From Acidobacteriota bacterium (GTDB lineage Bacteria; Acidobacteriota; UBA4820; DSQY01), in assembly GCA_021813555.1 (NCBI GenBank), contig JAKAKG010000116.1:1-46256 (forward strand): a DNA stretch of 46,256 nt, written 5' to 3'. Shown here in pieces: positions 7,441-15,938 of the stretch (positions are counted from its first letter, which is position 1; each line of letters opens with the position of its first letter). A program made the position numbers and the translations under genes. The notes beneath the pieces were generated by a model. It ran no database searches and was not told the DNA's origin. It was given only the letters and a program-made list of their open reading frames with translations.

Positions 7441-8946
7441 TCAATCCATCTTGAGCCATTTCATCATGGACGCTAACACCGATCCGTACAGGAACGCGAT
7501 GACCGGAGCCATGAGGGCCACGAGGACCGCGGCGAACCAGGGAGCGGCCTTGTGGGCCGGCCCCCCGAGCAGATCGATGAGCTTGTCCTGCCACAGGAAG
7601 ACCCCGCAGTAGATGAGCACCACGAGCACGCCCGCCACGGCCCCTCTGGCCACTTCTCGGCCGCCGAGGTGCAGCTTGGCGGCCAGGTCGGCGGTGGAGA
7701 GCACGGGCGCCTTCACGTGGTCGCCCAGGAACATGCTCAGCTCCCGGACCAGGCGGGTGCGGGTGGCGGGGGGCTTGTCGAGGAAGAGGTCGCCCAGCAC
7801 CACGAGGCTGTAGGGGATGCTCGGGCTGATCACGGCGGAGAGCCGGTCGCGGCTGCCCGAGACGCGCTGGCCGCCGCCGGAGCGGCCCTCGTGGACGAGC
7901 GCCTCCAGGGTCTCCTGGAAGGACTTTTCCTCGGAGGAGGGCCGGGCCTCCGGCACGTCGTCCTCCACGCCGCCCGTGCGCGCCTCCATGGCGGCGGACC
8001 GCCCTACGGCCACGGCCACGGCGTCCGAGGGCGCGTCGCCGGGCTTGTACTGGAGGAGCTCCACGGCGGCCCCCCAGCGGCGGGCCAGCTCGTTCACCTC
8101 CCGGAAAGTCTCCGAATCGGGCTTGAACGCCTCCTGGATCCAGAGCACGTTGGTGCTGGCCATGGTGCAGCGGATCTCCCGGCAGCCGGGAAGGTCCCCC
8201 ACCGCGTCCGAGATGAGGGACGCGGCCCTGGCCTGAAGGGGCACGTAGGTGATGGTCAGCACCCCGTCGTTGGCCCGCACCGTGAGATCCACGTCGGCCG
8301 TGCGGTCGTCCAGGGAGAGCTTGATGCGCGCCTGGGCCTGGAGGAACCGGTCCTGCATGGCCCGCTGGCTCGCCGGAGTGGGCCTGAAATCGGGGAGCTC
8401 GGCGACGCCGCAGAGGGCCGTGGCGGCGTTCTCCAGGTTCAGGTTCTCCAGGTTGGCCACGAAGTCGTACATGCGCGAGTCGTCCATGTCGATGCCGTGG
8501 ACGAAGCGGACCCAGGCGAGGATGTCGCCGTCGATGTCCCTGAGAAACTTCTCCGCCTTCTCGCGGCTCAGCTTGAGGCGGGTCATGACGGTTTCCACCC
8601 GCTGGCCGTGCTCGGGCAAGACGTGGAGCCTGAGCACGTGGCTCACGCCGGGCAGCAGGCGGTGTCCCGCCCTGCCGTAGTAGACCAGGTTGCCGTCCTG
8701 CGCCTTCTCGCAGATGGTGGCCGTGGCCACGGCCAGGTAGCGGTCTTTCAGCCGGGCCATGCGCTCCTGGACCGAGGGCCGCTTCACCATGGCCACTTCC
8801 AGCTTGCCCACCGGAATGCCGGCCTCGTTCGCCCGGGCCACCACGTCTTCCCGGCTCATGTAGCCATAGCCCAGCTTCTGCGCAAGGCTCTTGGCCACCC
8901 TTTCCCCACCGCTGAACGGAACGCTGCAGATAAAGATGATTGGCAT
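7441..8946 (-). CDS. CK-like/BON protein with USP-like region and membrane tail (CK3)
   Basis: 501 residues from the ATG at 8946 (MPIIFICS). The ORF-track start at 9120 would overlap the PEPS1 stop and lacks homology to the paralogues. The first 260 residues match CK1/2/4 (YYGRAGHRLL, then a BON-like part), but the P-loop reads SVPFSGGERVAK, with glutamate for lysine, and the DxDR motif has become DGDILAW. Residues 270-440 contain VLWIQEAFKPD and YSLVVLGDLFLD, which recall a universal-stress-protein fold (tentative). The end has two membrane helices (VLVVLIYCGVFLW and AAVLVALMAPVIAFLYG). It is probably a membrane-tethered pseudo-kinase. Neighbours are PEPS1 upstream and permease 1 downstream. 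Confidence 0.7.
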   Translation of the reverse strand: MPIIFICSVPFSGGERVAKSLAQKLGYGYMSREDVVARANEAGIPVGKLEVAMVKRPSVQERMARLKDRYLAVATATICEKAQDGNLVYYGRAGHRLLPGVSHVLRLHVLPEHGQRVETVMTRLKLSREKAEKFLRDIDGDILAWVRFVHGIDMDDSRMYDFVANLENLNLENAATALCGVAELPDFRPTPASQRAMQDRFLQAQARIKLSLDDRTADVDLTVRANDGVLTITYVPLQARAASLISDAVGDLPGCREIRCTMASTNVLWIQEAFKPDSETFREVNELARRWGAAVELLQYKPGDAPSDAVAVAVGRSAAMEARTGGVEDDVPEARPSSEEKSFQETLEALVHEGRSGGGQRVSGSRDRLSAVISPSIPYSLVVLGDLFLDKPPATRTRLVRELSMFLGDHVKAPVLSTADLAAKLHLGGREVARGAVAGVLVVLIYCGVFLWQDKLIDLLGGPAHKAAPWFAAVLVALMAPVIAFLYGSVLASMMKWLKMD

Positions 8947-9064
8947 AAGGTCCCCCAGACTCCCCGACCCCTCCGCCCGTTTCGGCCCGCCCCCAGGCGT
9001 GCCCCCCGGTTCCGCGGCGGCCTTCCGAAGCACCGCTCGCGTACCAACGCGCCCTACAAACCCG

Positions 9065-11644
9065 TCACGTGCGGCGCGGCGCCGGCCGCGGCTGCGTGGT
9101 GACGGCCGCCCCCTCCGCACCCTCCGCCAGAAACCCGTAGTTGCCTTCCACGAACTGCTTCACGTACCACTTCATGGCGTGTTCGCCCCCCATGTACATG
9201 TCGAGCTGGCCCGCCGACGCCAGGAGGCGGCCCACGATGTCGAGCTTGGCCTCCGTTTCCTGCGCCGATCCTTTCTTGAACCAGGCGTTCACGATGTCGC
9301 CCCGGCGTTCGGCCTGAAATCCGTAGTGGCAGAGACATGCCTCGATGAAGCAGGCCCGCAGGATCCTTCGCGACCGGCTGGCCCCGCCTCCCGCGAAACG
9401 GAAGGAGATGTAGTTGTTGTTGGGCACGGCCGAGACGCAGGCATCCACGAGCGAGTAGTGGTAGGCGAGGCGGGAGTTGAGGTTCATGTATTCGTCCGCC
9501 ACGAGAAGGTAGCTCTTGTCGCCGAGGGGCCGCTGGGCCGAGTGGGACGAGAAGGAGCTGGCCATGACGGAGGCGATCCCCGCGAGGCTGGCGGCCATGT
9601 CCCGGTTCCAGCTCACGCCGGGATGGCTCGCGCCCCTCCAGAGGGCTTGAAAGGGCCGCGAGACGATGTGTTCGGGGCGAACGTCCGTGGATGAGGGATC
9701 GTCCATCACCAGCCCTCCGCCCAGGTCGAGGACGTGAAGGTTGACGGGAATCGGGGCCACCAGGCGCTTGGCACATCGCGGCCCCCGCTCCAGCTCCACG
9801 TCGTTCACCGCGAACATGGCCTCGATGGCCTTTTCGTGGCAGTAGCGCAGCACGTCGTGGGCCGATTTGCACCCCGAGGGGCGGAAGCTGAAGGCCGCCG
9901 GGTCCACGAGGTGCAGGGTGAGGAAGCGCCCGCTGATGGGGTCGGCGTCCCTCCGCGCATACCGATCGGGCAAGGCCACCTCCCCCTCCTTCCGGGGCCA
10001 GCGCAGTCCTTCGTACAGTCTGGGTTGGACCGCGTCCAGGCTCACGGCGTCATCGGGCTTGATCGTATCAAAGACGTCCTTCATCTGGAAGACGGAGGGG
10101 ACCTTGAACTCCCTCAGCAGGGCAGCGCCGTGTCCCGTCACGTTTCCCCCCTCGGCCACGAGGCCCACGATGCGGGGGAAGACCTTCACGATCTCGGGCG
10201 AAGGGCGGCGCATGACCAGCAGCGCCCCTTGGGGCGTTTTGCTTAGATCCTGCACGTCTTCCACGAGGAAGGCACGCCCCGAGGCCCGTCCCGGATAGAC
10301 GGTCTGGCCGCCGGCGAGAAGCGGTGCCCCCCGGGTCCGCACCTTCTGGCGCGCCTTGGGGTCGGCCAGGGACAGGGGCCGGGTCTGGACGATCCAGAGG
10401 TTGCCCTCCTCGTCCAGGAGCCACTCCACGTCCTGGGGCGCGTTGAAGTGGGCCTCCAGGTGCACGGCCCACTCGGCGAGAACTTGGAGGTCCTCGGTCT
10501 GAAGGCTGGGGGCCGAGGCTTCGTCCGGGCTCGCCTGCTCCCGGGTCAGCCCCCCGCCGGGCATGGGGAGGAGGCGCCCTTCCTTGCGCGCGATCCGCCG
10601 TTCCATGACCGTGTGGCCGCCCCGCCTGGAAACCACGAAAAGGTCCGCCGCGGTCTGTCCGCTGGCTACGTCTAAGGCCAGCCCCCTGGTGGCCGCGATC
10701 CACGCCGAATCCTTCCCCGGATCGCCCGGGTCGCGGGTGTACATGATGCCTGAAGCCCGTGCCCGGAGGGTGGGCATGAAGAGGACGGCCATGGGGCTGT
10801 CCACTTCCATCCGCCCCGTGCTGACCCGGTACGACAGGGCGCGCGCGCTGAAGCGGCTGGCCACCACGCGCTTATACGCTTCCGTGACTCCCGCCGGGGC
10901 CACGTTGATGAGGCTCAGGAACTGGCCCGCGAAGGTGCCCGTCCCCCCTTCGCCCACGGCGCTCGAACGGACGGCCAGCCCCAGCCCCCCCGTCTCCAGC
11001 GCCGCGGCCCGCTCGCTCACGGCCACTTCCACCGCCCTGGGCAGGTCCGCCGCCATGACGAGGGCCGACAGCCGGGCCGAGGCCTCCTGGAAGCCCTGAA
11101 GCTCGTCCAAATCCAGGCCTTCCACGGTGTCCCTGATGTGCTTCCACAGGGGGACGCCGCAGAAGCGCCAGTAGGATTCCGTGGTGATGACGAACCCTTC
11201 GGGAACGGGGAGCCCGAGCCTGTTCTTGACCTCCCCCAAAGCCGCCGCCTTGCCTCCCGCCTCTGGCGCGGCTTCCGCGCCGATCTCGTGGAGCCAGACG
11301 GAGAGGCGCGGCGAGACCAGCGCCTGCCGCGCGGCGACGGAACCTTCCACGTCCCGGCGCTGGGAGGCGAGAGCCTTCCAGAGGACCGGCTGGCGCTCCC
11401 CCTCCAGCCGTTCCAGGGCGGCCACGGCCCCCTCGGCCTTGTCAAAGACGGCGGGCACGCGGTCCCCCAGCACGTCCGCCCTCGGAGGGGCATAGCGAAG
11501 ATCTTCCTGAAGCCCCGCCAGGAGTTCCAGGCAGTCGTTGTTGAGGGTGAGCAGCTCTTTGAAGCTGCCGTACTTCTCCCGGACTCTCGTTTCGGCGGGA
11601 GCCGCCGCGGCAGGCTCCTTCCCTTTGCGCCACCATGCACTCAT
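9065..11644 (-). CDS. PEP synthase/PPDK-like phosphotransferase without PEP barrel (PEPS1)
   Basis: 859 residues. An N-terminal helical region (about 25-120) is followed by the ATP-grasp domain of the pyruvate phosphate dikinase type: KAAALGEVKNRLGLPVPEGF at 132-151, AVRSSAVGE near 224 and DVEWLLDEEGNLWIVQTRP near 405-423. The swivelling phosphohistidine domain follows, with GHGAALLREF and the candidate catalytic His at about 505. The final 300 residues are an unrecognised domain shared with PEPS2 and are not the PEP/pyruvate TIM barrel. The layout recalls rifampin phosphotransferase, where the third domain binds a different acceptor. Acceptor unknown. It sits between the TIGR02186-like gene and CK3. 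Confidence 0.75.
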   Translation of the reverse strand: MSAWWRKGKEPAAAAPAETRVREKYGSFKELLTLNNDCLELLAGLQEDLRYAPPRADVLGDRVPAVFDKAEGAVAALERLEGERQPVLWKALASQRRDVEGSVAARQALVSPRLSVWLHEIGAEAAPEAGGKAAALGEVKNRLGLPVPEGFVITTESYWRFCGVPLWKHIRDTVEGLDLDELQGFQEASARLSALVMAADLPRAVEVAVSERAAALETGGLGLAVRSSAVGEGGTGTFAGQFLSLINVAPAGVTEAYKRVVASRFSARALSYRVSTGRMEVDSPMAVLFMPTLRARASGIMYTRDPGDPGKDSAWIAATRGLALDVASGQTAADLFVVSRRGGHTVMERRIARKEGRLLPMPGGGLTREQASPDEASAPSLQTEDLQVLAEWAVHLEAHFNAPQDVEWLLDEEGNLWIVQTRPLSLADPKARQKVRTRGAPLLAGGQTVYPGRASGRAFLVEDVQDLSKTPQGALLVMRRPSPEIVKVFPRIVGLVAEGGNVTGHGAALLREFKVPSVFQMKDVFDTIKPDDAVSLDAVQPRLYEGLRWPRKEGEVALPDRYARRDADPISGRFLTLHLVDPAAFSFRPSGCKSAHDVLRYCHEKAIEAMFAVNDVELERGPRCAKRLVAPIPVNLHVLDLGGGLVMDDPSSTDVRPEHIVSRPFQALWRGASHPGVSWNRDMAASLAGIASVMASSFSSHSAQRPLGDKSYLLVADEYMNLNSRLAYHYSLVDACVSAVPNNNYISFRFAGGGASRSRRILRACFIEACLCHYGFQAERRGDIVNAWFKKGSAQETEAKLDIVGRLLASAGQLDMYMGGEHAMKWYVKQFVEGNYGFLAEGAEGAAVTTQPRPAPRRT

Positions 11645-11772
11645 GGCCTAACTGTCCCACGTCCCGGTCCTGAGCGCCAGCGCGCGGGCGTGGTGGACCC
11701 AGGGCCCGTTCCGCGGACGTGCGCGGGAGACCGAGGGGCGGAGCGGAGGGCGGAGGACACGGCGGCCCGTCA

Positions 11773-12570
11773 TCAGTGGCCCGCCAGATTCCTCTTGCCG
11801 AACCTGGCCATGATGAAGTCGATGCCGAAGCCGGCCACCATGGCGATGAGAACGCACAGCATCCCGTAAAGGTAGACCCGGTTCTTGGCAAGGGCGGCGA
11901 TTTTTTCGGGGAGGCCCGTCTCCCGCACCTCCAGCCGGGCCGTCGTTTTCGTGGCCACGAGGCCGTCCCGGCACTCGTAGGCGGTGACGTCGTAGAGGGC
12001 CGGGGGCGCCTTCCTGGACCAGGGGAGGTCCAGGACGAAGGGGACGCCGCCGGGGCCGGGAGTTCCGAGCTTCACGGCACCCTCCACCTCTTTGTAGAAC
12101 CCTTGCTGGCTTTTGAGGGAGAGGTAGTTGTCGCGGATCGTCTCCTGATCCATGGCCTTGGGCTCCACGAGCATCTGGGCCTTGATGGCGGCGTCGTCGA
12201 GCTGGTCCTGGCTGAGGGATTCGCGGGTGAGCATGTCCTTCACGGGGCCGCTCGAGTAGCGCAGGAAGAGGGAGGGAACGCCCGAGATCGAGACGTGCCC
12301 CACGTTGACCCAGACGGGACCGAAGCGCCCCTTCTTGTTGAAGGCCTCCGCCGCCTCGGGCCCGCGGACCACCACCAGGACCTGGGCCCCCGGGGCCACG
12401 GTCCCTTCCACCTTCAGGCTCGCCCCGCCGTAGAGTGCCCCCATGTCCACCACGGCCGGTGTCACGCTGAGGCCCGGCGAGCCGCCCTGGACCGAAGCCA
12501 CCGCCAGGGGAACCATGGCCGAGGAGATCAACAGGCCCGCCACCATCAGTATCCACGTTCGGCGTCGCAT
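11773..12570 (-). CDS. TIGR02186-like membrane-anchored periplasmic protein
   Basis: 265 residues with an N-terminal signal or anchor (WILMVAGLLISSAMVPLAVA), a beta-rich periplasmic body, and a C-terminal membrane helix (YLYGMLCVLIAMVAGFGIDFI) ending in a short basic tail. The segment LSVTPAVVDMGALYGGASLKVEG and the phrase VLVVVRGP match my memory of the TIGR02186 putative transmembrane family, which is often coded beside TauE/SafE permeases. The start at 12570 lies two bases after the stop of permease 2, which supports translational coupling and a joint function. The longer ORF (to 14337) is read-through of the upstream gene in another frame. Confidence 0.75.
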   Translation of the reverse strand: MRRRTWILMVAGLLISSAMVPLAVASVQGGSPGLSVTPAVVDMGALYGGASLKVEGTVAPGAQVLVVVRGPEAAEAFNKKGRFGPVWVNVGHVSISGVPSLFLRYSSGPVKDMLTRESLSQDQLDDAAIKAQMLVEPKAMDQETIRDNYLSLKSQQGFYKEVEGAVKLGTPGPGGVPFVLDLPWSRKAPPALYDVTAYECRDGLVATKTTARLEVRETGLPEKIAALAKNRVYLYGMLCVLIAMVAGFGIDFIMARFGKRNLAGH

Positions 12571-12572
12571 GG

Positions 12573-13487
12573 TCAGTGCCCCTTCGCGTAAGAGAGCAGG
12601 CTGGAGGGCGTGAGCACCAGCCCGACGGCCATTTTCACCATCACCAGCAGCACGATGGAGGCCAGGAGGATCTTGAGCTGGTCGCCCCGCAGGCGCTTGC
12701 CCGCCCGGGCCCCGATCTGGGCGCCGATGGTGGAGCCCACCATGAGCAGGATGGCCAGAACGATGTCCACCGTGTGGTTGGTGACGGCCTGCATAAAGGT
12801 CACCCCGGCGCAGGTGAAGAGGATCTGGAAGAGGTCCGTGCCCACCGCCACGTGCATGGGCATCCTCAGGAGGTAGACCATCATGGGCACCATGATGAAC
12901 CCGCCGCCCACGCCCATGATGGCGGCCAGGATACCCACGAGGGTGCACAGCAGGAAGGGCACGAAGACCGAGTGCTGGACGCCCGACCGGGGGAAGCTCA
13001 TCTGGAGGGGCAGCTTGGCCAGAAGGCTCCCCCTTTTGGCCGAAGAATGGGGCTTCCCCGTCATGGTGCCTCGCCGAAGGCTCTGGAGGCTCTCCACGAA
13101 CATGTAGCTGCCGATGCTGCCCAGCACCACGATGTAGGTCACCACGATGACGAAGTCGGCGTTCCCCAGGCTGCGGAGGATCTTGATGATCTGGACGCCG
13201 ATGGCGGCGCCCACGAGTCCGCCCACGAGGAGGATGCTGCCGAGCTTGAGATCCACGTTCCCGAGCCGGAAGTGGGCCGCGGCCCCGGAGGCGGAGGCCC
13301 CCACGATCTGGCAGGAATCGGAGGCGGCGGCCACGGTGGGCGGGATGCCCACCATCATGAGGATGGGCGTGAGGAGAAACCCTCCGCCTACGCCGAAGAG
13401 GCCCGAAAGAAACCCCACGAGGGCCCCCACGCCCACGAGGAGAAAGAGGTCGATACTTACACCCGCGACTGGAAGAAAGATCGTCAT
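12573..13487 (-). CDS. TauE/SafE family permease 2
   Basis: 304 residues, eight or so membrane helices, and both halves of the family repeat are textbook: GFLSGLFGVGGGFLLTPIL and AAIMGVGGGFIMVPMMVY. A cytoplasmic loop with basic residues (TGKPHSSAKRG) divides the halves. It resembles the sulfite-exporter branch more closely than permease 1 does. It is coded between CK4 and the TIGR02186-like partner. Anion exported unknown. Sulfite or another sulfur oxyanion is inferred from context. Confidence 0.88.
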   Translation of the reverse strand: MTIFLPVAGVSIDLFLLVGVGALVGFLSGLFGVGGGFLLTPILMMVGIPPTVAAASDSCQIVGASASGAAAHFRLGNVDLKLGSILLVGGLVGAAIGVQIIKILRSLGNADFVIVVTYIVVLGSIGSYMFVESLQSLRRGTMTGKPHSSAKRGSLLAKLPLQMSFPRSGVQHSVFVPFLLCTLVGILAAIMGVGGGFIMVPMMVYLLRMPMHVAVGTDLFQILFTCAGVTFMQAVTNHTVDIVLAILLMVGSTIGAQIGARAGKRLRGDQLKILLASIVLLVMVKMAVGLVLTPSSLLSYAKGH

Positions 13488-13583
13488 GCCCCCCCCGAGA
13501 TCCTCTTAAAGAATCCACCCCTGGCCCTAGTCCCCCGCCGCCCGACGGCGGCGCGCCACCCGCCACGACGGTTGTATCTCCTC

Positions 13584-14393
13584 CTACAGGTCCGGCACCT
13601 GGACGAGCCCGTCCAAATCCACGGTCCGCCCCGCCGCGGCCTTTTCGGCGACGGTCCGCACGTCGTTCAACTGCGCCGCGCCCCGCACCTTCCCCTGGAT
13701 GGCCACGGTGCCGCCCTGGGCCGAGACGTCCAGCTCCAGGTCCGCGGTGGACGGACTGCACACGAGATTGGCCCTCACCTTGCTGGCAACCGCCAGGTCC
13801 TCCATGGCGGCCATGGACTGGGGCGTCTCCTGGAAGCAGGTCTGCCCGGCCATGGCCACGATCGTTTCGCACGCGTCCCGGATGTCCATGGACTCCAGGT
13901 TGAGCACCACGTCGTACAGGGTCGGATCGCCCCAGTTGACACCGTAGAGGTACTGGCTCCACTTGGCCCGGTCCTGGTCCACCCTCGCGATGTAGGCGAA
14001 CGCTTCGCTGCGGCTCACCTTGAGCGTGTCCTGGATGGCCCTCGCCCGCAGGTCCACGGGGGCGATGATGCGCGCCCGCAGAACGTGGCTGACCCCCCGA
14101 AGGAGCAGGTGGCCCGCGTTGCCGTGGTAGACCGCCTTGCCCGCCCGCACTTCTTCGGTGAGGGCGGCTTGGATCAGGGTCAGGTAGATGTACTTGCTGT
14201 GCCTGAACCGGTCCCAGAAGGAGGGAGGCTTTTCGAGCGCGTTGCGGAGCTTCTCCTGGGAGGCGCCGTACACGGCGCCCCGCTCCACGATCACGTCCCG
14301 GTCGATGCAGCGGTAGCCCAGCCGCTCGGCGAGGCACTCCGCCAGGCGCTTGCCCCCCGTGAAGGAACCCCTCGAGATGGTGACGACGGCCAT
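13584..14393 (-). CDS. Cytidylate kinase-like/BON protein (CK4)
   Basis: 269 residues, the closest paralogue of CK1 in length and motifs: SRGSFTGGKRLAE (P-loop lysine kept), HGNAGHLLL, DQDRAKW, LYG, and a BON-like end (TVAIQGKVRGAAQ). The start at 14393 is fixed by alignment of MAVVTISRG with CK1. The ORF-track start at 14681 overlaps the opposite gene dsrN. It is the first gene of the ten-gene minus-strand run, divergent from dsrN across 82 bases. If any paralogue is catalytic, CK1 and CK4 are the likely ones. The substrate is not known. Confidence 0.8.
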   Translation of the reverse strand: MAVVTISRGSFTGGKRLAECLAERLGYRCIDRDVIVERGAVYGASQEKLRNALEKPPSFWDRFRHSKYIYLTLIQAALTEEVRAGKAVYHGNAGHLLLRGVSHVLRARIIAPVDLRARAIQDTLKVSRSEAFAYIARVDQDRAKWSQYLYGVNWGDPTLYDVVLNLESMDIRDACETIVAMAGQTCFQETPQSMAAMEDLAVASKVRANLVCSPSTADLELDVSAQGGTVAIQGKVRGAAQLNDVRTVAEKAAAGRTVDLDGLVQVPDL

Positions 14394-14411
14394 CGGATTT
14401 CCCCCTCGCTC

Positions 14412-14420
14412 TGGTACAAT
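14412..14420 (+). promoter_or_regulatory. Extended -10 promoter candidate for dsrN
   Basis: TGGTACAAT is a good extended -10 (TGn plus TACAAT), about 55 bases before the dsrN ATG. No clear -35 is seen. It lies in the 82-base divergent gap with CK4. Confidence 0.45.
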
Positions 14421-14475
14421 CCCCGTGTCAGGCGCGGACGGCCGCCGCGCGTGCCCACTGAGGGAGGCTGCCCGC

Positions 14476-15882
14476 ATGGAGAACGATACCCCCGTCGCCG
14501 TCCCCCGGCTCGTCATCGCCGGCATCTCGGGGGACTCCGGCAAGACCCTCGTGTCCCTGGGCCTGGCCGCCCTCGCGCGCCGCGAAGGACGGGCCGTGGC
14601 GGCCTTCAAGAAGGGCCCGGATTTCATCGACGCGGCGTGGCTCTCGTGGGCCAGCGGCCGGCCCGCGAGGCACCTGGACACCTATCTCATGGGCGTTTCG
14701 GGGGCCCGCGACGCTTTCCTGATGCACGCCCTGCCGGGCGGCTTCAACCTCGTGGAGGGCAACCGGGGCCTCTACGACGGCATGGACGCCTCGGGAACCC
14801 ACAGCACGGCCGTTCTCGCCAAAACGCTGGGCGCGCCCGTGGTCCTCGTCCTCAACGCCACCAAAATGACCCGCACCGCCGCGGCCCTGGTTCTGGGGTG
14901 CCAGCACCTCGACCCCGAGGTGCCGCTTCGCGGCGTGATCCTCAACCGCGTGGCCGGCAAGCGGCACGAGAAGGTTCTGAGGGAGTCCATCGAGGGAACC
15001 TGCAAAATCCCCGTGCTGGGGGCCATCCCCAAGCTCCCCGGCGACACCCTCCTTCCGGGCCGCCACCTGGGCCTCTTCACGCCCCAGGAGCACCCGCAGA
15101 TGGAGGGCCTGAGCGATTCCCTGGCACGGATCAGCGCCAGCTACCTCGATGTGCAGGGCCTGATGGATCTGGCCGCGTCGGCCCCGACCCTCCTCCAACC
15201 GCGTCCTCAGGCTCGAATCGAAACGGGCTTCGGTCCTACCATCGGGGTCCTTCGGGATTCGGCCTTCACCTTCTACTACCCAGACAACCTGGAGGCCTTG
15301 GAACGCGAGGGCGCTCGCCTCGTCCCCGTTTCGCCCCTCTCCGGCGAACCTTTCCCGCGGAACTTGGACGCCGTCTACGCCGGCGGCGGGTTCCCGGAAA
15401 CGCACGGCGCCCGGCTCGCTGAAAACCGTCCGTGGCTGGACGCGCTCGCCGCCGCGGCCCGCGACGGTATGCCCGTGTACGCCGAGTGCGGCGGCCTCAT
15501 GCTGCTTTGCAGGGCCATCGTTTGGAAGGGTGAGCGGTTTCCCCTGGCGGGGCTCCTGCCGCTGGAGGTGGAGGTCCTGCCCGCCCCCCAAGGCCACGGG
15601 TACACGGAGCTCGAGGTGGACGAAGGGAACCCCTTCTTCCCCGTGGGGACGCGCCTGCGCGGCCACGAATTCCACTATTCGAGGATCGTGGATGGTCCCG
15701 GGCGGCCGGCCACGGCCTGCCGCGTCACGAGGGGCGCCGGCTGTTTCTCCGGCCGGGATGCCATCGTCCAAGACCGAACCTGGGCCAGCTACACCCATCT
15801 GCACGCCCTCGCGTCTCCGGAGTGGGCTCCCTCGTTGGCCGCGCTGGCCAGGCTCTACCGGGGAGAGAAAGGCGGGAGGTAG
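14476..15882 (+). CDS. dsrN: DsrN/CobB-CbiA-type glutamine amidotransferase
   Basis: 468 residues. The N-terminal CbiA-like ATPase has P-loop GISGDSGKTLVSLGL and KKGPDFIDAAW. The C-terminal class-I-like amidotransferase domain (GATase_3) has the nucleophile cysteine in YAECGGLMLL and a histidine in the last strand (YTHLHA). The family includes cobyrinic acid a,c-diamide synthase. When coded with dsr genes it is called DsrN and is thought to amidate siroheme for DsrAB. Context strongly favours dsrN. The ATG at 14476 has AGGGAGG upstream. It is the only dsr gene on the plus strand here, convergent with sat. Confidence 0.88.
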   Translation: MENDTPVAVPRLVIAGISGDSGKTLVSLGLAALARREGRAVAAFKKGPDFIDAAWLSWASGRPARHLDTYLMGVSGARDAFLMHALPGGFNLVEGNRGLYDGMDASGTHSTAVLAKTLGAPVVLVLNATKMTRTAAALVLGCQHLDPEVPLRGVILNRVAGKRHEKVLRESIEGTCKIPVLGAIPKLPGDTLLPGRHLGLFTPQEHPQMEGLSDSLARISASYLDVQGLMDLAASAPTLLQPRPQARIETGFGPTIGVLRDSAFTFYYPDNLEALEREGARLVPVSPLSGEPFPRNLDAVYAGGGFPETHGARLAENRPWLDALAAAARDGMPVYAECGGLMLLCRAIVWKGERFPLAGLLPLEVEVLPAPQGHGYTELEVDEGNPFFPVGTRLRGHEFHYSRIVDGPGRPATACRVTRGAGCFSGRDAIVQDRTWASYTHLHALASPEWAPSLAALARLYRGEKGGR

Positions 15883-15888
15883 GCGGCC

Positions 15889-15906
15889 CGGGAACCCGAG
15901 GTCCCG
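15889..15906. terminator. Weak hairpin between convergent dsrN and sat
   Basis: CGGGaACC, loop CGA, GGTCCCG: seven pairs with one bulge, in the 56-base convergent gap. No T-run follows on either strand, so terminator function is uncertain. Confidence 0.3.
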
Positions 15907-15938
15907 AACCGCCTTGCCGTCCCGCCCGTTCATGCGCC

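Noticed and set aside
7552-9102. 516-residue plus-strand ORF
   Set aside because: Antisense shadow of CK3 with no domain features.
11773-14337. 854-residue minus-strand ORF
   Set aside because: Only the last 265 residues (from 12570) are a real gene. The rest runs out of frame through permease 2 and CK4.
14394-14475. Sigma-54 promoter for CK4
   Set aside because: The best match (TGACAC-N5-TTGTA) lacks both essential dinucleotides GG and GC.
12576-15422. 948-residue plus-strand ORF
   Set aside because: It is antisense to permease 2 and CK4 and overlaps dsrN in another frame. The sequence is His/Asp/Gly/Pro-rich without any motif, a typical GC-rich shadow.
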